Below, piece by piece: positions 9,388 through 17,172 of a stretch of DNA of 64,000 nt. Numbering within the stretch: the stretch's first letter is position 1; the number at the start of each line of letters is the position of its first letter. The stretch comes from JANSWY01 sp965267245 (lineage in GTDB: Bacteria; Bacteroidota; Bacteroidia; Cytophagales; Cyclobacteriaceae): assembly GCA_965267245.1 (NCBI GenBank), contig OZ253939.1, forward strand, positions 3,100,001-3,164,000, given 5' to 3'. The translations under genes were made by a program, and so were the position numbers. The notes beneath the pieces were generated by a model. That model ran no database searches and was not told the DNA's origin. It saw only the letters and a program-made list of their open reading frames with translations.

Positions 9388-10476
9388 TTACCTCTTAATA
9401 AGGTCGACTAGACGTTGAAACTTGGATTTATTCATCCAACCATTCAATTCCTTCTGAAGTTGTGCATTTTTCTTTACTTTTTCTCGTAGCTGAGACTCAA
9501 TACGCTTCACGATTGTATTGAGCTTGCTTATATGCTCCTCTTTTAGCTTTGATCTGCTCACCATTTCATTCATCTGACCCTGAATACCTTGAATCCTTTT
9601 ATCTAAGGAAGAATTCTTTGCCAGCAACTCCTGGATCGTAGCATTTTCAAGGTATTTGGTAGATGTGGTATCGACCAGTAAGTCTCCAAAAATTTGTTTA
9701 TTGAATGCGTGTTTCATAACCTGTCTCAATTCGTTTTCTTCAGTTTCAGTTACTTCAGCAGCACTCTTCTTCAATTTAAGCTTCGAGCCTATAACTATTT
9801 CTGCAAGAGATACCCGCTTCTTTTCAAAGTCAATTATCTTTTTTCCTTCAACGTCATGAGTTACAAACACCTCAAGGGCTAATGTTCTATTCCATTTCAA
9901 GGCTAGCCATTCGGGTTTTGAAAAGACGATCAGTAAATCAACTATATATTCATTGTCATTAGCGGTTGTTCGAAACTCTTCAAAGATTTGATCTACTTCT
10001 ATTCGAAAGTCAACCTTTTTGTATGGTTTGAAGCGTTTGTCGGTAAGTTTGAGATTAAGAGTCCTTAAATCAGAAATTACTTCCTGTGCTATTTGGTGTG
10101 AAATTGTTAGGCCCGGAGAACCTTTTTTATCATCTGGTATCTCACCAGGATAGAATCGGAAAGTCTTTTGACCTCTGTTAAAAGTGAGTTTGTAACTCTC
10201 CTTGTTTTTCTTGAGATATAATGGAAAATTTAGTTCTTTGAACTTATCATATTCCACCTGGGACATTTTGATTAAGTCCCAACGATTTACAATTTCCCAG
10301 CCTTCATTCGTTTGGTTATAGGCCCTTAATTTACTTGGAATCATCTCTTTCTTGCATTTGTCACTAAAAAAGGAGACCCACTTATGAGTCCCCTTTATCC
10401 TTTGGTTTCTGCTTAGTTCATTTAAGAACCAGCTAGGTGTAAAAATAGTAAAATCAAGGCTCCCCCAACCTTTCAA
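9388..10476 (-). CDS. Hypothetical protein with CoiA-like/PD-(D/E)XK-like core and C-terminal coiled coil
   Basis: I do not recognise the full-length family. The central part has the pattern of CoiA-type or related restriction-like folds: Asp180 in IVDLLIVF, Glu202 in LALEVFVTH, then FEKKRVSLAEI (Lys219/220, Glu226). That is the D...E.F.TH...K arrangement seen in many bacterial proteins annotated as competence CoiA-like nucleases. Residues 280-345 are strongly charged and heptad-like, suggesting a coiled coil. It overlaps the short HTH gene upstream by 23 bases, so it belongs to the tail of the leftward prophage-like block rather than the ssp operon. A DNA-processing role for the element is possible; the nuclease assignment is tentative. 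Confidence 0.5.
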   Translation of the reverse strand: MKGWGSLDFTIFTPSWFLNELSRNQRIKGTHKWVSFFSDKCKKEMIPSKLRAYNQTNEGWEIVNRWDLIKMSQVEYDKFKELNFPLYLKKNKESYKLTFNRGQKTFRFYPGEIPDDKKGSPGLTISHQIAQEVISDLRTLNLKLTDKRFKPYKKVDFRIEVDQIFEEFRTTANDNEYIVDLLIVFSKPEWLALKWNRTLALEVFVTHDVEGKKIIDFEKKRVSLAEIVIGSKLKLKKSAAEVTETEENELRQVMKHAFNKQIFGDLLVDTTSTKYLENATIQELLAKNSSLDKRIQGIQGQMNEMVSRSKLKEEHISKLNTIVKRIESQLREKVKKNAQLQKELNGWMNKSKFQRLVDLIKR

Positions 10477-10705
10477 ACAAAAACCTCACGATCTCCGGAC
10501 GGAGTAGTTTGGTGTGCTTAGTATAGCCAAATTGTTTGAGGTCGTCCAGATACATGTGGATCCAGGCTGAGAAGGTTTTTGTGCAGACGTTGTACATAGC
10601 TGCCAGTTCGTACTTGTAGTAGGCCTTGATCTTAGGCAACTCTTCATCCTGGAGAGTAACTGGCATCAACTTAGTAGATGGGATATTAAATGCGCAATCT
10701 TCCAT
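10454..10705 (-). CDS. Short HTH protein (DUF4248-like)
   Basis: An 83-residue protein built around KYELAAMYNVCTKTFSAWI, a helix-turn-helix pattern, then a LLRPEIVRFLFERLGEP tail that strongly resembles the small DUF4248-type HTH proteins of Bacteroidota mobile elements. It abuts the upstream 134-residue gene (one shared base) and overlaps the nuclease-like gene by 23. A second protein of the same type, 58 residues, lies at the other end of the block at 21,562. One or both may control the block. Confidence 0.65.
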   Translation of the reverse strand: MEDCAFNIPSTKLMPVTLQDEELPKIKAYYKYELAAMYNVCTKTFSAWIHMYLDDLKQFGYTKHTKLLRPEIVRFLFERLGEP

Positions 10706-11109
10706 CAGTATTTCAGGATTTTGAGTTCAGACTTCTTCCAGCCCTGCTTGAGGGCTTCTGCCAGGGCTTGTTCAGCTTCTTTTCGAGTGGCATAGACTTT
10801 CGGTTTGGATTGCACGTTGTAGCGATCCTTAGCTGGGACGTCTTTTGTGAAAATGGCATAGCCTTCTCCTCGTTTGATCTGCTTAGACTTTTTGTGAGGC
10901 TTGCTTCTCTTGCTCAATAACTCGTTTGCCTCTTTATCAGCTTCTGCGGCAGTTGTGTATATAGCGTGAACCTGAGACTCTTTGAGTCCTCCAAGCACCT
11001 GGCGAAACAGGCCTGCCAGGGTATCCGGTTGGCCATCGAAAACATCCACTTTTTCTGAATACTTGGTTGGTTTATAGACTACATAGAGTTTGTTGAGGTT
11101 TAGCTTCAT
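10705..11109 (-). CDS. Hypothetical protein with two DUF2188-like repeats
   Basis: No family is certain. Two similar segments, HAIYTTAAEADKEANELL and KVYATRKEAEQALAEAL, each follow the pattern of a strand and a helix seen in small DUF2188-like repeats. Between them is a very basic KRSKPHKKSKQIKRG stretch. The protein has no signal peptide or membrane segment. It lies in the leftward block, tightly spaced with its neighbours, and is probably cotranscribed with the lysis genes upstream. Confidence 0.55.
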   Translation of the reverse strand: MKLNLNKLYVVYKPTKYSEKVDVFDGQPDTLAGLFRQVLGGLKESQVHAIYTTAAEADKEANELLSKRSKPHKKSKQIKRGEGYAIFTKDVPAKDRYNVQSKPKVYATRKEAEQALAEALKQGWKKSELKILKY

Positions 11110-11129
11110 AATTCTGTCGGTTTCGATAT

Positions 11130-11312
11130 TTATTCATCCCAGCTTGGTAGAAGATCACCTGATGTGTGATCCTTATCGTAGGTTATTTTGATAGGCTCAT
11201 CAAAAATGTAAACGCCACCCACCGATTGAATAGCTATGCCATGTTTCGTAGAGATGCGTTCCAGGTCTTTGACAAACTTTTGAAATCGTACTTTTTGACT
11301 TTGTCTTTTCAT
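11130..11312 (-). CDS. Small hypothetical protein
   Basis: A 60-residue protein with a basic N-terminal helix followed by a probable beta hairpin around SVGGVYIFDEPIKITYD. It overlaps the upstream small membrane protein gene by 4 bases (ATGA arrangement), which supports real translation. No function can be assigned. Confidence 0.5.
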   Translation of the reverse strand: MKRQSQKVRFQKFVKDLERISTKHGIAIQSVGGVYIFDEPIKITYDKDHTSGDLLPSWDE

Positions 11313-11536
11313 AACTGAATGATTTTGAGTTGTCCGGACCGATCGATATATCCAAGGGAATTAGCCTGTTGGCATTCTTCAGGGATCAGCTCTTCTCCGA
11401 GCGTATTCCCAACAAACCCACCCAAGAGGATGTAGGGATAGTAATCCTCGATCTTCATCTGCTTTGCCAGCAGAAATCCAGTCATACTCCCGATCAATGC
11501 CAATCCTGCTTTCTTTGTATTCTTAGACAACTTCAT
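11309..11536 (-). CDS. Small membrane protein with glycine-rich helices
   Basis: The start chosen is the ATG at 11,536 (MKLSKNTKK), which overlaps the upstream gene by 14 bases; an upstream ATG at 11,566 would add ten residues with no clear purpose. Two short hydrophobic segments (AGLALIGSMTGFLLA and YILLGGFVGNTLG) suggest membrane association. It lies inside the leftward block immediately after the L,D-transpeptidase-like gene. A virion-membrane or lysis-accessory role is only a guess. Confidence 0.5.
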   Translation of the reverse strand: MKLSKNTKKAGLALIGSMTGFLLAKQMKIEDYYPYILLGGFVGNTLGEELIPEECQQANSLGYIDRSGQLKIIQL

Positions 11537-12206
11537 ATTCCTGACGATTAATAACTGAGTTAGCAATGGTTGCTACGGAAGAAGCAACAACAGAAGTCCA
11601 GGCGGCCAGGCTCAGGTTTCTTCTACGCTCATCCCGAAAGTCAATCAAGGTGAGTGTGAATCGATTACCATATTTATCCCGATGGAGCCTAGCCAGTTCC
11701 ATAAAGAAGAAGTAGTCCGCTGCATTGGCAAACACCAGGCAGCCTGCAGAGAAGTGGTCAATGGTCTTGACTATTCCTGACTCATTAGCTCTGTGAACGT
11801 TAATGCCAAATCGACCCGTATCAGGTTTGCCACTTTCAAACCAGTTGAAAATACCTCCCCGGTTATAATTTCGGATGACCGTAACATCTTTTACCTGTAC
11901 CAATGCTTCATAAATGCCACGATGAAGACATAAAGCATATCCGTCCACATACTGCCCTTTTTTCAGAAATGCCGTTCCCTGCGGATGCATTGGATTATCC
12001 AACCAATACTGTCCCGGATCTGTAGTCGCAGGAAAGATATGGTATACCCATTGACCCTGACCATTCTTATAAAATATATGGATCTCGTCATCAAAGCGAT
12101 TGCTACGAACAAACTTGCTACGGTACGCCACAATGTTTAATTCATACGGTCGCTCAAATAACCGATAGTTTTTGCTTCGTAATATTTGCCGGGTCTTACT
12201 TAACAT
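11523..12206 (-). CDS. L,D-transpeptidase-like protein, putative cell-wall enzyme
   Basis: The FGINVHRA segment (His138) followed 18 residues later by SAGCLVF (Cys156) matches the His...S-x-G-C arrangement of YkuD-type L,D-transpeptidase folds and the phage hydrolases related to them. The N-terminus has no signal peptide. A weakly hydrophobic segment near residues 200-220 may contact membrane. It directly follows the CHAP amidase gene (6 bases apart), giving two wall-active enzymes in a row, as expected for a lysis or cell-entry module. The exact bond attacked cannot be told. Confidence 0.55.
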   Translation of the reverse strand: MLSKTRQILRSKNYRLFERPYELNIVAYRSKFVRSNRFDDEIHIFYKNGQGQWVYHIFPATTDPGQYWLDNPMHPQGTAFLKKGQYVDGYALCLHRGIYEALVQVKDVTVIRNYNRGGIFNWFESGKPDTGRFGINVHRANESGIVKTIDHFSAGCLVFANAADYFFFMELARLHRDKYGNRFTLTLIDFRDERRRNLSLAAWTSVVASSVATIANSVINRQEYEVV

Positions 12207-12212
12207 CTATGA

Positions 12213-12782
12213 TCAGTCTATGAAATCGGCCACTGCCCAAACCTGTCGTTGTAGCCTTCTTTTACGATATACACCATCTCCTTCCCGAGAACCATCATCA
12301 TTGGTGTTACCTTCTACAGTGATAACCCATTTGGCTTGCCATTTCTCAACAAAACCAATATGAGCTGGTCGTTTTAATCGGTCGAACCAAATCATGAATA
12401 CATCTCCGGATTGAGGAAGCTGTTTGATGAATTCTCCTCGCTTGTAGATGAGATTTTTCTCAATAGCATAGCTCGGTACCCATGCACTTCGGGGATGATC
12501 GATATCTACTTGCTGGTAACACCAACTTACAAATGCAGCGCACCAGGCATAACCGGGACCAAAGTTTACAGCAGCCAGATACTGCTCAACTTGAGCACCC
12601 CGATTAGCTCCGCCTTGCTCCTTTACTCCAACCTGGCTTTGGTAGATTGTTTGTAGCTGCTCCCTTTTTTGCTCAGTAGCACTTAAGCTTTTGTCAAAAG
12701 ACCTTACAGGGTCCTGGCCAGCAACACTACAGCAAATAAAAAAGCAAAGAATATGAAGGTAGAGAGTTTTAGCTTTTGCCAT
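12213..12782 (-). CDS. Secreted CHAP-domain peptidoglycan amidase/endopeptidase
   Basis: A signal peptide (residues 1-22, ending SVAGQ) precedes a CHAP domain with catalytic Cys81 in AWCAAFVSWC, His141 in RPAHIGFV and Glu157/Asn159 in VEGNT. Such proteins cleave peptidoglycan peptides. The 5' end overlaps the holin-like gene by 79 bases in another frame, so the signal peptide is encoded within the 3' end of the membrane protein gene. This close coupling resembles phage lysis cassettes. An export-dependent endolysin of the element is the likeliest role; a host wall-remodelling enzyme is less likely because of the context. Confidence 0.72.
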   Translation of the reverse strand: MAKAKTLYLHILCFFICCSVAGQDPVRSFDKSLSATEQKREQLQTIYQSQVGVKEQGGANRGAQVEQYLAAVNFGPGYAWCAAFVSWCYQQVDIDHPRSAWVPSYAIEKNLIYKRGEFIKQLPQSGDVFMIWFDRLKRPAHIGFVEKWQAKWVITVEGNTNDDGSREGDGVYRKRRLQRQVWAVADFID

Positions 12783-13063
12783 GGTTCGATTCGTTTAAAG
12801 TCTTGAGCAAATTGATTATCGAGATAGTCTTCGGGAGTTGGCCAGATCAGTTTCATCAGGATCCTTACGATACCGTGAAGGATGAAAAGCCCAATGATGG
12901 CAAACAGGTAAACCTGAAACACTCCGGCATCATAGGTGGCGGCTGTTGGATCCATACGCCTGAGTAATATCGGACTGTAACTCCATAACAGGAGTCCTGC
13001 GGCTATGGAGAACAGCTCTCTCCATACCTTGATGTAATTCCACAATTGTTTTAATCTTTCCAT
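12704..13063 (-). CDS. Small two- to three-helix membrane protein, holin-like
   Basis: The 119-residue protein has hydrophobic segments near residues 16-34, 47-68 and 99-117, with charged loops between them. Size and topology fit holins, but no conserved family was recognised. It lies 2 bases after the peptidoglycan-binding protein gene and overlaps the CHAP amidase gene by 79 bases, the arrangement expected for a holin/endolysin pair. Function is inferred from position. Confidence 0.55.
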   Translation of the reverse strand: MERLKQLWNYIKVWRELFSIAAGLLLWSYSPILLRRMDPTAATYDAGVFQVYLFAIIGLFILHGIVRILMKLIWPTPEDYLDNQFAQDFKRIEPWQKLKLSTFIFFAFLFAVVLLARTL

Positions 13064-13065
13064 AA

Positions 13066-14079
13066 TTAGATGAGTTTTAAGTTTTGAGTGGGAGCATAAA
13101 CGGTCACTCCATTTTCCGTTAAAATTTGAGACACCCCTTGTTGATTATTCGTGAGGTAGCCTATTACTGTATTGGGCTCAAGCGCAGGAAGTATATAATT
13201 GCCCTCGCTGTTTTTTAGCAGTGTGGGCATTTCGGTAATCACCAGGTCGAGTGCGCGACTGTCCTGAAGGTATTTTTGAAACTCTTCTTGTGATTCAAAT
13301 TCACCTAATCCAGATAATGTCCAGACACCCTGGGAGTTTTGCTTCAAGCCCATTCTCCGGAATTCAGCTCGTATTTTGACCTTTGCTGGCTCGTTGCTTT
13401 TGAAAGCTACACTCAGCAAGGCATTGACTGGTGTAGTCACTTTGACCCTCCCAACACGAGCATTCGTAAAATGACTTCTTACAGCGAGATAATCGCTGGT
13501 GTCTTTCATTTGCTTCAGAGCATTTAGGACAGCAAACAGGTTTTTGCTATTTGCTCCTTTGATTAGCTCCTCAGCTATGGTTTTGCTGCTTGCATTTGCT
13601 GGAGCAGAACCCCCTCCTGTGATTTGAGCAAACAAGCTTTGCGATACGGTGGTAGGAAACCCTCCGGCTCGGAGCGCTCTTTCTGTACCAGATCCGAATA
13701 CTCCATCGGGTGTACCATCAGGACGAATACTTGTGCTTCTAATATTGGAAGCTGCCTGACCACCCAACCGCAGCAATCCATTTTGTAGCTGCACGACCAA
13801 ACTTCCACGAGAACCTTTCTTCAAAGGAAAACCACTGGAAGTGCGTACTGGAGTCCGGGAGGGAGTTGGAATTGAGGGAATGATGTTGTTCACTGTAAGC
13901 GATTGCCCTCTGTCCATCAGCTTGCGGTCTTGCAGGTAGTTAAAAAGCAGGTAGCCCCCGCCCAATACCGCTCCAGCGCCAATGCCGTATACTATGTACT
14001 TCTTCCTGAGTTTTGCTTGTTTCTCAGGGTCTATCTTTTTTGGTGGTGACTTTTTAACAGGTACTTGTTTTATTGCCAT
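13066..14079 (-). CDS. Membrane-anchored peptidoglycan-binding-domain protein
   Basis: A lysine-rich cytoplasmic tail is followed by one transmembrane helix (about residues 28-47) and then a PG_binding_1-like domain, recognisable as KKGSRGSLVVQLQNGLLRLG with GVFGSGTERAL further on (residues 83-135). The C-terminal half, about 180 residues, has a helical part and an LxxLGEFES segment I cannot place. A protein tethered in a membrane with a wall-binding domain would fit a virion spike, a penetration device or an envelope anchor. It is tightly packed with neighbours (4 bases to the upstream gene). Confidence 0.6.
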   Translation of the reverse strand: MAIKQVPVKKSPPKKIDPEKQAKLRKKYIVYGIGAGAVLGGGYLLFNYLQDRKLMDRGQSLTVNNIIPSIPTPSRTPVRTSSGFPLKKGSRGSLVVQLQNGLLRLGGQAASNIRSTSIRPDGTPDGVFGSGTERALRAGGFPTTVSQSLFAQITGGGSAPANASSKTIAEELIKGANSKNLFAVLNALKQMKDTSDYLAVRSHFTNARVGRVKVTTPVNALLSVAFKSNEPAKVKIRAEFRRMGLKQNSQGVWTLSGLGEFESQEEFQKYLQDSRALDLVITEMPTLLKNSEGNYILPALEPNTVIGYLTNNQQGVSQILTENGVTVYAPTQNLKLI

Positions 14080-14083
14080 TTTA

Positions 14084-14509
14084 TTAAGGTTTTGAGTTGA
14101 TAATCTGCATGGCTAACCCATATTCTTCGCTATCCAATTCATCCCGCAGATCAGCTGCCAGGTTTTTGCCATACAAATCCCGATAAGCGCGCTGGACTTT
14201 TCTAAAAGCAGCTTGTGTGGGAATTGCTTCCAGTGTGATAAAAAGTATTTCTTCATTGGTGCCCCAGCCAAAGGAGTTATCATTTTCAAAGGCCTTCTTT
14301 AGCTGTGTGGCAAAAGCGGCAGGATTTCCTTCTACCAGCGCATCTTGTTCCCTGACGTTTTTCTTGAAGTTTTTCACAATCCCACGAATGCCGAGGAACA
14401 CACCTATTCCAGCCCCGGTTGCCAATAGGGCAGTAGTAAGCTGACCTCCCAGATTAATCCTGGGACGGTTGCTATAAGCGGTTTGTATGGCTGTAGCAGC
14501 TGGTAACAT
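14084..14509 (-). CDS. Membrane protein with annexin-repeat-like C-terminus
   Basis: A hydrophobic segment (TTALLATGAGIGVFLGIRG, about residues 25-43) precedes a charged C-terminal domain. There GTNEEILFITLEAIPT, AYRDLYGKNLAADL and DELDSEEYG follow the layout of an annexin repeat: the G-T-D/N-E calcium-loop motif, then a Y...YG.dL segment and an acidic end. The similarity is by eye, and convergent helix packing is possible. It belongs to the single-pass membrane protein group of the leftward block. The start shares one base with the upstream 62-residue gene. Confidence 0.5.
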   Translation of the reverse strand: MLPAATAIQTAYSNRPRINLGGQLTTALLATGAGIGVFLGIRGIVKNFKKNVREQDALVEGNPAAFATQLKKAFENDNSFGWGTNEEILFITLEAIPTQAAFRKVQRAYRDLYGKNLAADLRDELDSEEYGLAMQIINSKP

Positions 14510-14697
14510 TATTTCCTAACACCTATTTTCATTTTCACCACATTCCTGGCAAAGGCATCTGTCCTGAAGATTTTTTCCATTTTAATGATGCCTTCAGCTC
14601 CGAAGGTGGTGATCATTGTTTCAAAGGCTTTCTTTACCTGGCCGGCCTCCACCTGATTTTTTGCTTTTAGTTTGATCTGTAGATTGAATTCTTCCAT
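14509..14697 (-). CDS. Small hypothetical protein
   Basis: A 62-residue, beta-alpha-beta-looking protein beginning MEEFNLQIKLKAKN, with a central helix around VKKAFETMITTFGAEGI. It shares one base with each neighbouring gene, which supports it as a true member of the operon. No signal peptide, membrane segment or known family is seen. Confidence 0.5.
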   Translation of the reverse strand: MEEFNLQIKLKAKNQVEAGQVKKAFETMITTFGAEGIIKMEKIFRTDAFARNVVKMKIGVRK

Positions 14698-15551
14698 TAG
14701 GTTTCTTGATTTTGCTCTTGCCCTTTTTCTGCTTGCTTTTGTTGAGCCTTTTTGACTTTTGAGAGTTGGTTGAGGTAGTAAATGACCTTACCTATTACTG
14801 TGTCGTCCTGCTGAATTTGCTCACCAAGCTGAGAGATCATTTGAATGATTTGCTCAAATTGCTCATCATCAAAAAGCTCTCGGAAATACTCAGCTATATT
14901 GAGCAGGTTTTGCTGCTCTTCGGAAAGTTGACCAGCAGCCGGTAGCTGACCAGGCTCTTCTCCTGATAGCTCGCCAAGTGTGGCAGCTAGTCCTTGCATT
15001 TCTTTGGGGTACTTCTTTGCCAATCCACTAACTGCTCCCGGCAGGAGTGCTTTGCCCAGCTCCACCAGTCCTAGTTTTTTGACCAATTCCTCGATTTCAG
15101 ACTCCTTGTCTTCTATTTGGGCTGTAGCTTTTTCGAGTTCTCTTTCCAGTTTATTGATCACTTTGTCCTTGGTGGCCACATCTTTCTTCAGGTCTTCAAA
15201 GTCTCGCTTGAGTAACTCATCACGGAGCATTCCACTCACCTGATCATGAATACCACTGAGTGTCTCTTCTTTACTGGCGGATACTTCCTCCAGCTTGTTT
15301 TTGAGTTGCTCGTTTTCAATGGCCAGCTTTTGGAGAGCAAGCTTATCTTCGAAGGACTGGATTGGTACTTGCTCAACGGGAGCAGACACTTGAGTTTGCT
15401 CTTCATTGCGAAGTACCTGAAGGTGCTGCTGCGCTCCGTTGAGTTTGTATTTTACATAAGCGCTCTCGCTATCAATACCAAGTCGCTCCATCTCTTCATA
15501 CTGCTCATCTGAGAGCCTTACGGAACCGGGTTTCCTGTGTCGCTCTTCCAT
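14697..15551 (-). CDS. Coiled-coil protein of the prophage-like block
   Basis: A 284-residue acidic protein. Residues 1-40 resemble a short DNA-binding or clamp segment (RLSDEQYEEMERLG). Residues 60-140 are an uninterrupted heptad-like coiled coil rich in Glu and Lys. A low-complexity Gln/Glu C-terminus follows with AQQKQAEKGQEQN. No membrane segment is present. It sits between the five small beta-rich proteins and the membrane proteins and may be a scaffold or internal virion protein. That is inference from position and shape only. Confidence 0.5.
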   Translation of the reverse strand: MEERHRKPGSVRLSDEQYEEMERLGIDSESAYVKYKLNGAQQHLQVLRNEEQTQVSAPVEQVPIQSFEDKLALQKLAIENEQLKNKLEEVSASKEETLSGIHDQVSGMLRDELLKRDFEDLKKDVATKDKVINKLERELEKATAQIEDKESEIEELVKKLGLVELGKALLPGAVSGLAKKYPKEMQGLAATLGELSGEEPGQLPAAGQLSEEQQNLLNIAEYFRELFDDEQFEQIIQMISQLGEQIQQDDTVIGKVIYYLNQLSKVKKAQQKQAEKGQEQNQET

Positions 15552-15862
15552 CAGTCAATAAGTATTACTTGTAGAAACCTCACTTTCCTCTGTTGAGAGG
15601 ATTTATTACTGATCATAATTGAATCAGCGTGCTCATGAATGTTCTCAGAAAGCGATGGATTTGTATAGTCATATTCTCCCAGATCCGAGGATATACTCAC
15701 CCCATCTTCCACATTGAGCAGAAACCAGATTTCGTTGTAGGCTGCCAGCTCGATTTGCTGGTCGGGTTCAAGATTTAAGTCCTGAAAAACCATTCGGTAA
15801 TTCCGAAACCCTCTTTCCTCAACGCGCTGAGGCATATATCGTATGGCCAGCTCTTCAGTCAT
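15551..15862 (-). CDS. Small beta-rich protein of putative capsid set (1)
   Basis: A 103-residue soluble protein with alternating hydrophobic strands (EIWFLLNVEDGVSIS, KVRFLQVILID) and no signal or membrane segment. It overlaps the upstream gene by 8 bases and shares one base with the coiled-coil gene. With four other small beta-rich genes it forms a run between 15.5 and 17.8 kb that I interpret as candidate jelly-roll virion proteins. No sequence family was recognised. Confidence 0.45.
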   Translation of the reverse strand: MTEELAIRYMPQRVEERGFRNYRMVFQDLNLEPDQQIELAAYNEIWFLLNVEDGVSISSDLGEYDYTNPSLSENIHEHADSIMISNKSSQQRKVRFLQVILID

Positions 15863-16193
15863 TTTTTAAAGGTTCAGGTTGTTCTTCTATTACCAGCCAG
15901 AGTTTTACTTCGTAGGGTGGCGAGCCTATGCCAGCATCTTTGTAAGATCCTGTGATATAGTCACCACTGATTTCAATATCCAATGGATGGATGGGGATAT
16001 TGGCAATGGGTTCGTTGAGCTCCACTTCATTGCCGGTATTATCCAGATCATAAGAAAGCAGGTACCGATCTTGCTTCAGCCGGTCATGATCGCGTTCTAC
16101 TGTTGTAACTTCAATGACATAATCCTGAAATTCTACTCCTCTCGGACTAAAGATTGAAACATCTCCTAAGTGCATTCTCTCATTAGTATTCAT
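15855..16193 (-). CDS. Small beta-rich protein of putative capsid set (2)
   Basis: The start chosen is the ATG at 16,193 (MNTNERMHLGDV). A frame extension to 16,247 reads Met/Thr/Lys-rich because it is the shadow of the acidic repeat in the upstream gene, so it is rejected. The resulting 112-residue protein has several amphipathic strands (VEFQDYVIEVTTVE, YEVKLWLVIEE) and a PIHPLDIEISGDYITGS segment. It overlaps the upstream gene by 11 bases and the downstream gene by 8. No family was recognised. Confidence 0.5.
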   Translation of the reverse strand: MNTNERMHLGDVSIFSPRGVEFQDYVIEVTTVERDHDRLKQDRYLLSYDLDNTGNEVELNEPIANIPIHPLDIEISGDYITGSYKDAGIGSPPYEVKLWLVIEEQPEPLKND

Positions 16194-16770
16194 CATCCTC
16201 TTCTTCGTCATCGTCATCGTCATCATCATCATCGGAATCACCGCCATCGCCTGAATCTTTGATCAGGCATACTTGCACATCTTCCCACTCATCAGCGATA
16301 CTTTCCCATACCCAGTAGTCTTCTTTAAAATCTGTCCATTGATCACGGATTTCCATGACTATCGGGTTAGGAAACTCATTGAAGTACCCATTGATCGTCA
16401 GATAGAAATAAGACCCCAAGCGTTTGGGTAGTGCGAAGTACAGCTTCTCACCGTAGCGCACAGAAACATCGAAGCATTGCTCGTCTACATCCTGATAGAA
16501 TTCCTGGTTCAACCCCATGATCAATTGCTGCGTGATCTGTACATCGGGAGCACTTCCCAGATAAATCCGATTGTGATGCATCACCTGTGAGGGTGCATCA
16601 TGCGTGACAATCACACCTACGACTTTTCTGGAGCGATAAGGGATCTTTACCTTGAAGGTCTTGTATTGGTTCGCTGCATCCACGTGCAAGGAGATGGGAA
16701 CAAACGTTCTTTTTATCACATGTTGTGTGCTCTCACCTGCTATTTCTTCACTGTGAATTCCTCGAATCAT
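16183..16770 (-). CDS. Beta-rich protein with acidic tail, putative capsid set (3)
   Basis: Residues 15-150 are dominated by strand-like segments: FKVKIPYRSRKVVGVIVTHD, QCFDVSVRYGEKLYFALP and GSYFYLTINGYF. They are separated by loops, as expected of a jelly-roll or similar sandwich. The C-terminal 25 residues are almost all Asp and Glu, from a GAT/CAT simple repeat in the DNA around 16,190-16,250. Such tails can bind calcium or shield nucleic acid, but slippage-prone coding repeats also vary in length. It overlaps the upstream gene by 4 bases. Its general layout resembles the next gene upstream (16,767-17,159), hinting at paralogy. Confidence 0.5.
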   Translation of the reverse strand: MIRGIHSEEIAGESTQHVIKRTFVPISLHVDAANQYKTFKVKIPYRSRKVVGVIVTHDAPSQVMHHNRIYLGSAPDVQITQQLIMGLNQEFYQDVDEQCFDVSVRYGEKLYFALPKRLGSYFYLTINGYFNEFPNPIVMEIRDQWTDFKEDYWVWESIADEWEDVQVCLIKDSGDGGDSDDDDDDDDDEEEDDEY

Positions 16771-17159
16771 ACCTCTTCTTCAATTAATAAAGCCAAGGTC
16801 ACCTGGTACCCATTTCCAAGGTTGGCCCGCTCATGATTAGTGTCCTGAAATCGAACTTTTACTGACAGATCACCCGGTAATACTTCACCGAGATCAAAAA
16901 ATCGATCTCGCGGAGCTACACTGATGCTGGAAACCAGTATTTTGCTGTCGAATCCTTCCGGGAAAAGCTCATCGCCACCAATCTCTATTTTTTGGGTTCC
17001 CCGGTAGTAGAGCTTGTTGGGAAAGTCAGAAGTGAGTTGTAGCCCTTTGACAAATTTTGTCTTCTTGGGCAATTCCCAATTCGAAGGTGAATAGAGCTTA
17101 TTGGCCTCATTCACTTGAAAAGAAAAAGTCTTTCTGATTTCCCTTGTCTCCTTTTCCAT
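16767..17159 (-). CDS. Beta-rich protein of putative capsid set (4)
   Basis: A 130-residue soluble protein with the order strand, FVKGLQLTSDFPNKLYYRG, IEIGGDELFPEGFDSKIL, then a LPGDLSVKVRF strand and a closing QVTLALLIEEE strand. Spacing of strands and the P-x-G-F loop are similar to the neighbouring 195-residue protein, so the two may be diverged copies of one fold. No membrane segment or signal peptide is seen. Candidate minor or major capsid component by position; no homologue named. Confidence 0.5.
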   Translation of the reverse strand: MEKETREIRKTFSFQVNEANKLYSPSNWELPKKTKFVKGLQLTSDFPNKLYYRGTQKIEIGGDELFPEGFDSKILVSSISVAPRDRFFDLGEVLPGDLSVKVRFQDTNHERANLGNGYQVTLALLIEEEV

Positions 17160-17172
17160 GGTCTACTTCAGC

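Noticed and set aside
16193..16247. N-terminal Met/Thr-rich extension of the 112-residue protein
   Set aside because: It is encoded by the GAT/CAT repeat that makes the acidic tail of the upstream gene, so it is not a real N-terminus.
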